From positions 20,237,481 to 20,301,480 of the forward strand of contig JAKTNV010000011.1 in NCBI GenBank assembly GCA_022747635.1: 64,000 nucleotides of DNA, in the 5' to 3' direction. The notes under the pieces were generated by a model. That model worked only from the letters and a program-made list of their open reading frames with translations. It made no database searches and was not told where the DNA came from. The stretch is from Hetaerina americana. Its lineage: Eukaryota; Arthropoda; Insecta; Odonata; Calopterygidae. The translations under genes were made by a program, and so were the position numbers. Of the stretch, positions 57,521 through 64,000 are shown piece after piece (positions within the stretch are counted from its first letter, which is position 1; every line of letters begins with the position of its first letter).

Positions 57521-58330
57521 TTTTGTATCAAATGTGTATTTTTGCAAATTCGCATGGTGGGAGGGAGAAATTGTCAGAATTCCCGTAACTTTACTATTAC
57601 TACGCACAAAATGATTTGCTATTACATATTTTACAGCTGTAATCAGTTAGTATGGTTTTAAATTTTCGCTGCTCATGAAAAATAGTTGTATGTTACCGGT
57701 AAATTCGCTCCCTTTTCTCACTTGCCAACTGCAGCAGTGTCACTTAGTATCAAATTCATATCCACTCGCTAACACCGGTCATTGTGTATACGGCGATCGA
57801 GTGACGGGTTTACGTAACGAAATCATTTGCTGAGAGATAAGTCGCCGCCGCACTTGCAAAAGGAAAATTGTGTAAAGTTCTTAGCATTTTTCCATCTCCA
57901 AAGTTTCATCAATTTTTTTGACATTTATCTTTAGTATTACGATGATTTGTCCACATTTACCTCTTATCGTTTTCACTGGAAAACCACGAAAGGCAATATT
58001 CGGTAGCTGCGATGTGATCGCTGGTGATAAACATAATTTTTTTCGAACAAAATTGATTTTCAGGTCAATATTCCAGCAAAGAATTCATTGGTCGTAGATT
58101 TGAGTCCCTGCATGGACGTTTAGTATAGTGTAAAATCTGTTTAAAAAAAAGTTGCGATTGTGTACTTATGGTTCGCCACCCGGGGAAAACGGAAACATGC
58201 GAGGAAGAGTATTGTGGAAGTCCGCATGGGACATCAGGAGCGTCCAAAAATAAGTAGCGTAGTTTTAACGGGATCATTTAGAATCATAGTTCAGATATTC
58301 CATTCCATAGGAGCAACATTAAATGAACCC
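57521..58330. other. Unassigned sequence
   Basis: Nothing recognised. Confidence 0.35.
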
Positions 58331-58334
58331 AATG

Positions 58335-58602
58335 ATAAAGGTTGGTTTTGTGTGTGAGAGTTAAGTTCACCTCTTACTAACTTAATAAGCGTCATTCGGC
58401 ATGTGATATTCGCACATTAACAGGGTAAATGGGTCATTTCCTTACACTGTGCCTTTTGCGGTTTCCCATGGTGATCTGATACCCGAAAAATGGAACAATT
58501 TATGAAGTTGGAAGTGTCCAATAATTGCTTTGGAATCAAACCCTGGCCCGCAGGGCTGCAGTCCAACGAACTAACCTCCTCGATACCCCGATCTACAGAT
58601 TT
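58335..58602 (-). mobile_element. SINE-A copy, strongly diverged
   Basis: Minus-strand order is kept: head with GGACTGCAGCCC and GGTTTGATTCC, body with CACTTCCAACTTC and TCGGGTATCAGATCACC, and 3' portion near 58335-58400. Many substitutions. Confidence 0.65.
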
Positions 58603-60330
58603 GTTTATTTTTTAGGAATTTTCATTTCTCGTACTCCTGGTTTATTGTTCGAATCAGGTGTGTCGCAGGACAACATTATGAATAATAAAAGTTTAAATTA
58701 TAAAATTCGTATATGACTCGAAAATTTCGGTTCGCATAACACACTCCCTTAACGGCCACTCATTCGCTAAGCAATAAATCGGATTACGCATTTTATGATG
58801 CCGATTACTGAAGATTGTGTGAAGGATTGCCATTTTTAAGCCGCCATTGATGTTTTCCTTCCGTTCAGCCTCATCGGACTGAGTTGAATTGTCTTTCGCA
58901 TGGTTATGATCCACGCCGTTGCCAGAGAAGCGGCAATTCTTAGACCGTATGGATTGATGAAGAGGTTTGAATGGGTTAGAAGGGAGAGAGCAGACCAATT
59001 TCCCTCACACTACTGTAACTCTGCCTGCTCCTCAAAATGTTGATTTTTCTGCGTTGAGCGTTACGGAAAGGTTAAATAGTTTAACTTTCTAAACGCGTAC
59101 GGTCGTGGAGAGTAGTAATTTTGAAGACTTATGTCGAATATTTCACAATGACCATTTCGTATTTTCTTAACGTGCTAACTTCAGCTTCGGTTTCTCAAAG
59201 TTTGTCGAACACCTGTTCCTTGGTCTAATGGGAGAAAACGAATGATTCGAACTTGAAGATGTAGCGAAAAGTGTTCACTGTTTACTTCCATTGCATCTCG
59301 TATAATTCCAGGAAATATTTACTATCGTTTCGTTTGAAATTTGATCGATGTTCGTTGATTGGTATGCTGATGTGCATGCCTTCCGATTTCTAGGCGATAT
59401 GGGAGGTATGAAGTTTACTTCGCAAGTTAAAATCGGCGCTTTTTTCCTGGATTCTCAAGTATTTAGATGTAAACAGTGGCCCGACTTCGCTTTAATTCCA
59501 GCGGCATGCATCATGATGGATCAGGATTTTTTCCTAATTTTATTACACCGCAGTTAATGCATCGCTGTTGCTTGGTATACATAAACGACATCGCTCTTAT
59601 TCCTTCTTTATCGTATGCCCTAAATGTTCTGTCGAGCAAGTCATTACTTCCCCTTCAGAGGAAAGCATTTGAGAGCATTTTGAACATGGATTTCTAGTTT
59701 AACTGCCTTCAATTAGAGAAAAGTAGGCGTTTATTTTTGAATAAATTAATCGACATAAAAAGTTTCTTTCATCGGCTCTTTTCAAGTGTTGGGCTTTAAG
59801 TGAGGGTATTTCTTTCAAATTTTTTCTGTACTTTTTAATAATAAATTTTTTCTCCGGTGAATGTTTCCCTTTTGAAGAAAATTGGTTTTTGTATCCTAAG
59901 AGGAACATCTTAGACCACGAAGTGACGCTGACGCTACCTCGGCGGAATCCAGGTGAAACATGGAAGTGTACGCAGTGAATAATATTCAACTCGCTACGAT
60001 CCACAAACTGCACGGGTACCCATTAGGATCACTTATCGGAGAAAGTTCGATGATTGTTATAACGAGAATAACATTGGTTGCTTTTATTGGAACCGTTTGG
60101 ATAGTGGATGACTTTGAAAGTCGAAACCTAGGTAGTGTTTAATAAAATATATGTGGAATACTAAGTATTTCTTGTCCGTTATTACTCGCCTCCACAAAGT
60201 GACGCCTCAAAACATTCTATTCGTCGGATCTATCCAATTCAACCCATCCCGGAGAATTCACAGAAAATATGGTAGCGTGTATCGGTTAGTTATATATTAA
60301 AACAAGAAAATATCACCGATATTATTATTT
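58603..60330. other. Unassigned sequence
   Basis: No gene or element recognised in 1.7 kb. Confidence 0.35.
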
Positions 60331-60331
60331 G

Positions 60332-60533
60332 CCGACCCCGGTGGCGGCGGGGTAACGTCCTCGTCTGCCATTCCAAGGGTCGCGGGTTCGATTCCCGCCT
60401 GGGTGAGTTTTCCTCCACCTAGGGCTTGGGTGTTTGTGAATGTGACCATTGTTGTCGTTGTTAATAGTTCGATGTAAAGGCCAAAATGTGCTGTTTTCGG
60501 ACTAATACTGAATAAATAAATAAATAAATAAAT
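60332..60533 (+). mobile_element. SINE-C (tRNA-derived)
   Basis: Head GCCGACCCCGGTGGCGGCGG with anticodon-like loop CTGCCAT (GCC) and B box GGTTCGATTCCCGCC. Body and 3' end CTGTTTTCGGACTAATACTG are nearly identical to 47142-47337, with an (AAAT)n tail at 60513-60533. Confidence 0.92.
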
Positions 60534-60549
60534 TATAGTATTATATATA

Positions 60550-60640
60550 CCGTTAAGGCAGGTTTTGGGTTGACGCATTAAATAACCACCGTTACAATTT
60601 ATAGCCACGCCCAACGCGATATAATTTGACACTGCATTAC
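60550..60640 (-). pseudogene. LINE 3' UTR fragment
   Basis: Starts with GTTAAGGCAGGTTTTGGGTT, the shared terminal motif, and matches 54690-54850. It abuts the SINE-C tail. Confidence 0.6.
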
Positions 60641-60644
60641 AATA

Positions 60645-61450
60645 AACCCTCTTTAATGCCGCATGCCATTTCCCTTCGAAGTCGCATAAGGTCCCGCCAT
60701 ATTACTACTGTGCTGAGTACACAATTGCATAAAGCCTGTGATGGTGACTCCCTTAACGCGCAAGATGCACTTGCCGTATAGTTTATTTTTTTTGCAAAAA
60801 AGATCCGTTGCCAATTGACTCGTAGATCTGAGAAGCCCCCCCACGGAGGCCTACGCATCTTGCTAACATGGATACACTCGCCGTTAACCCTCGTTTCCTC
60901 CCAACGCTCCAACCCCGTCCCCCCCTTCTCATCCCCCGCGCACCCCCGTCTCTCCCACGTCTTCAAAAATATCCTCCCTTCTTTACGGATGTAGGAAGAA
61001 ACCTCCCTTCCTCTTCCCAACTCCCCCCCCCCCTCTCCCCCTCGAATCTGACGATTCACTCGCGTGGAAAGGTGCTTCAAATCTCAAAATCCGGGATTTG
61101 GCTCGCGGCGTCTATTCGGTTTTCCAAAGGGAGCGAGAGGAGTCGGGTGGAGGTCGTGGGGCGGGGGAGGGCAAGGGAAGGAAGGCTAGGGCGGGAGCGA
61201 GCGGGGAAGGGTGTGGGCGAGGAAGGTGGTTGTGTGGGCGGGAAGGAGAGGATGAGAGGAGACCGTGTGGATTCGCCTTGTGCTCCGCATCCGAAACTCG
61301 CCCTCCCCACTGCCCCCCCCCCCCCCCACCCAACGAACCCCGCCACGCCCCACCACCCCTCCTCGCCCTCCATTCTCCTGTCCTCTCCACGTGCCATCTT
61401 ACTCCAGCAGATTCGCCGGCTTCCGAAGGGCAATAGAATGGAATAAACTG
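60645..61450. other. GC-rich island with opposed purine and pyrimidine tracts
   Basis: + strand pyrimidine-rich at 60890-61050, purine-rich at 61125-61262, and pyrimidine-rich again at 61295-61395 with a C-run of about 16. Open frames on both strands are compositional. Confidence 0.4.
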
Positions 61451-62675
61451 TAATTAATTGACTTTGGGGTATTTTTGAAGTTTCACGGGGCAATTTCTTT
61501 TTCGTAGCTCCAGAGAGAAAAAAAAGCACAAAAACACTATGGAGGTGCTTTCTCCCGTCGTTGGCACGACTTTTCCAGTTTTATTCCTTCAAAATGAACG
61601 TGAAATTTATTGGAAAATAACAGTAGTCATGACTGAATAGAGGTTTTTTTTGTTTCCCATTGGTAAAAACATTTATTTTTAGGGCTTTCGATGTTTCCCT
61701 ATCATTACCAGCGCCCCAACAATGATGTACGAAACGTAGAAACCATTCTAAATAAATATCCAACATATTTGCCCCGTTTCCATATTATTCACTTTCAGGA
61801 TTAATTTTGAGTTGTACAAATATTCCTGGTTGTTTACATTCGTCCAGGTTGTGATTTGAGGGAAGCTTTTAGAAAAAAAAGGATGTCTATTTTTCCCCGA
61901 ATAAGCCGTCCAAAATTTGGGGAAGTGAGTTTTTTCAGCCGGCGTTCCTCGAAGTGGTAATGTCTCATGCTGTGGAAATTGCTATTATTGTTGTTAGGAT
62001 ATCGAATTGGTCGTTATCGAATAGCTTGTGGAGTTTGATCCGCACCCACCTCAGTAGTCAAACCAAAAGCTAGGTATCCATGGGAATAGTAATACTTCAC
62101 TTCGACCTAGGATTATTTTCTGTAAATCTTCATCTACCTCATGCCCCGAAACGCGTGTGACGGGGGCTGGGTAAGTCACTAACCATGCTATATGCATTAC
62201 TATTAGTTTATACATGGATTTGAATACCGATTAGCTCTAATACTAAAACAATATCACACATAAAGGCGTACATACATCAAGGGGTAATTGAATGTACCAT
62301 GAAAAAGTTTGTCTTTCAGCATGATTCATACAGGGTGCATTACACTGTACATGTGTATTCGAGTGCTTGGGTTCCATTTTTTCGACACGTTGACAGCGCT
62401 TATAACACTCTCGCGGACTGGTGGTTGCAACATTTATCCACGTGTTCATACGAAGGTAAGAAATGATGAACAGTAAAGAGTAGTTACCGAGGGAAGTGTA
62501 CACGACCGTCATATGTGAGCCTGACAATATGCGGTTGTGTGTGCCCTGCAACGTTTTCAGACTCAATGCTCAGATACTCAACCAGAAATTAGGAATAAAA
62601 CTGTAGTCTACCGTTAAGTAGGTAATGGCTGCTTGATTAAAGTTGGTGTTGGAAATATAATAGGTATTCTGCCTA
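61451..62675. other. Unassigned sequence with one short dispersed repeat
   Basis: 62128-62196 has ATCTACCTCATGCCCC and GCGTGTGACGGGGGCTGGG, then TAAGTCACTAACC, a copy of the GTGTGGCAGGGGGTG repeat. Otherwise nothing recognised. Confidence 0.4.
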
Positions 62676-62930
62676 TTAAGATAGGTTTTGGATGGGCACA
62701 GAGAATACATTTGTGGAAAAAAACTGTGCCTCTCCTGACAAAACGCAGCTTTACCCTCGAAACAACAGTAAATCCCTCTCCTATTCCGAATACTTCCTTC
62801 CTCCCTTCATTCCGTCCGACATGCCTATGATTATTTTTTTGCATAAATACTATTGTTTTTTCCAACTATTGGCACTCAGTTCGCTTAATTGCCTTAGCAC
62901 CTCCGATAAGGCTGCCGGCTATTAACTACT
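62676..62930 (-). pseudogene. Decayed LINE 3' end
   Basis: Terminal motif AAGATAGGTTTTGGATGGGC at 62678-62697, then complement frames with SYSEYFLPPFIPSDMPMI, parallel to the LINE C-terminus read antisense in copies 1 and 2. Upstream part condensed by deletion. Confidence 0.7.
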
Positions 62931-63023
62931 CAGATTATCATCAGCAAAAAATTATTTCAATATGTACACTCTAATTAAGCCCTATCGCCCGGTACACACC
63001 TTGCGATATACTTGTGGGTGCGG

Positions 63024-63026
<3 letters not shown>

Positions 63027-63070
<44 letters not shown>
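63027..63070. repeat. (TA)n microsatellite
   Basis: Pure TA run abutting the left arm of the palindrome. Confidence 0.95.
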
Positions 63071-63076
<6 letters not shown>

Positions 63077-63274
63077 CACAGATGTAGATTTTTAGAATAT
63101 AGAGACACAAAGAAAGGACACTCACAATTTGTTATTTTACGTTTCGACAGCACGGCTGTCGTCTTCAGATTCTGAAGACGACAGCCGTGCTGTCGAAACG
63201 TAAAATAACAAATTGTGAGTGTCCTTTCTTTGTGTCTCTATATTCTAAAAATCTACATCTGTGTTTTTATATAT
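63066..63274. repeat. Perfect 209-bp palindrome (104-bp arms, 1-nt centre)
   Basis: Every base of 63066-63169 is the complement of the mirrored base in 63171-63274, with T at 63170 as the centre. The match breaks at 63065/63275. The arm includes TCTGAAGACGACAGCC and GTGCTGTCGAAACG, which by itself is a 7-bp hairpin (CGACAGC/GCTGTCG), then a GTGAGTGTCCTTTCTTTGTG tail. Confidence 0.97.
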
Positions 63275-63307
63275 TTGTGTGTCGCCGATGAGCGTTCCAT
63301 TTCGAAG

Positions 63308-63374
<67 letters not shown>

Positions 63375-63395
63375 GTAAATATATATGTATGTATA

Positions 63396-63435
<40 letters not shown>

Positions 63436-63526
63436 CTTCGAAATGGAACGCTCTTCGGCGACACACAAATATATAAAAACACATATGTAGATTTTTAGAA
63501 TATAGAGACACAAAGAAAGGACACTC
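63217..63526. repeat. Second large inverted repeat with (TA)n loop
   Basis: 63217-63315 pairs with 63428-63526 with two mismatches (GATGAG versus GAAGAG; CATCTG versus CATATG). The loop (63316-63427) is (TA)n with TATG interruptions. The left arm overlaps the right arm of the perfect palindrome, so the two structures compete for folding. Confidence 0.95.
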
Positions 63527-63527
63527 C

Positions 63528-63532
<5 letters not shown>

Positions 63533-63606
<74 letters not shown>
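63533..63606. repeat. (TA)n microsatellite
   Basis: About 74 bases of pure TA, bounded by short TGTG and CACACA runs. Confidence 0.97.
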
Positions 63607-63616
<10 letters not shown>

Positions 63617-64000
63617 TATTATATTCATGTTTACCGAAATGTTACATATATAGTATATGTATTTATATATACATATATATGTGCTTGAATTTGACCCGCT
63701 AAATGGGTAAAACTTATTCACAATGGTTTAGAGGGTTTTATGGAAGGATTTTAAGGAAAAATGTTAGAAATACGTATAAAATACAAACACATAGTTGGTG
63801 GGGAAGGTGAAAGGGTGCACATCCTATACTGGGAAAAGTTTCTCTGAGGCTAAATTTTACAAGCTTCAACTAATAGTGCAGAGGAAAATTGTTCTTCGTT
63901 CTCTTCTGACAGCGTTTCAAAAGAAAATTGTCATGAGCACCAAAGACGTGGCACGTAGAAAAAGAGAAAATGATGAAATTTCGGAGTACGTACACTCCGA
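63607..64000. other. Unassigned sequence to window end
   Basis: TA-rich to about 63680, then unique AT-rich sequence. No gene seen before the window ends. Confidence 0.35.

Noticed and set aside
60637..61529. Several frames of 90-190 codons on both strands
   Set aside because: Compositional, driven by C/T and G/A tracts; no recognised domain.
63215..63721. Frames encoding YIYIYI repeats
   Set aside because: Translation of (TA)n microsatellite; not genes.

Overview
The window reads as repeat-rich non-coding DNA from a large arthropod genome, most likely an insect. The basis is mariner transposases, an APE-type LINE of the kind annotated in arthropods as craniofacial-development-protein-2-like, many tRNA-derived SINEs, long (TA)n microsatellites and almost no open reading frame outside mobile elements. 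I found no host protein-coding exon I would defend. The species cannot be fixed from the sequence alone.

Layout. 1-33 kb: mostly decayed LINE 3' ends, nearly all on the + strand (about 1.4, 5.6, 11.0, 12.9, 14.6, 15.4, 20.0, 21.8-23.1, 30.3 and 32.3 kb). Among them lie SINEs (4.05, 8.1, 25.3, 26.8 and 28.2 kb), a tRNA-Gly-like locus (12.62 kb), two tRNA-derived inverted SINE dimers (13.33 and 26.32 kb) and an internally deleted mariner relic (23.94 kb). 33-48 kb: a SINE, a Jockey/CR1-like RT fragment, an exact 14-bp minisatellite (35.05 kb), a nearly full-length LINE (38.35-41.51 kb, minus strand), a full-length mariner with an intact transposase (41.57-42.90 kb) inserted in a (TA)n tract, and a second, 5'-truncated LINE copy (45.3-46.7 kb). 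48-64 kb: LINE tails now mostly on the minus strand, more SINEs, and at 63.0-63.6 kb two overlapping giant palindromes, one perfect with 104-bp arms.

GC-rich islands of about 0.2-1 kb recur (4.6-5.4, 9.2-10.2, 16.6-17.2, 23.2-23.9, 27.2-27.9, 32.9-33.1, 35.3-36.0, 50.2-50.7, 52.4-53.1, 55.2-55.6 and 60.6-61.4 kb). Most carry a long pyrimidine tract on the + strand. They may be regulatory or promoter regions of an unseen gene, but no function can be shown here.

Most notable points: (1) two TSD-flanked insertions of the same head-to-head tRNA-SINE dimer with a conserved spacer, implying the inverted unit itself mobilises; (2) the perfect 209-bp palindrome; (3) a roughly 360-bp low-divergence patch between the two LINE copies that suggests gene conversion; (4) a switch of LINE orientation near 33 kb. 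Names such as SINE-A, -B, -C, -D and -E are local labels used only in this annotation.
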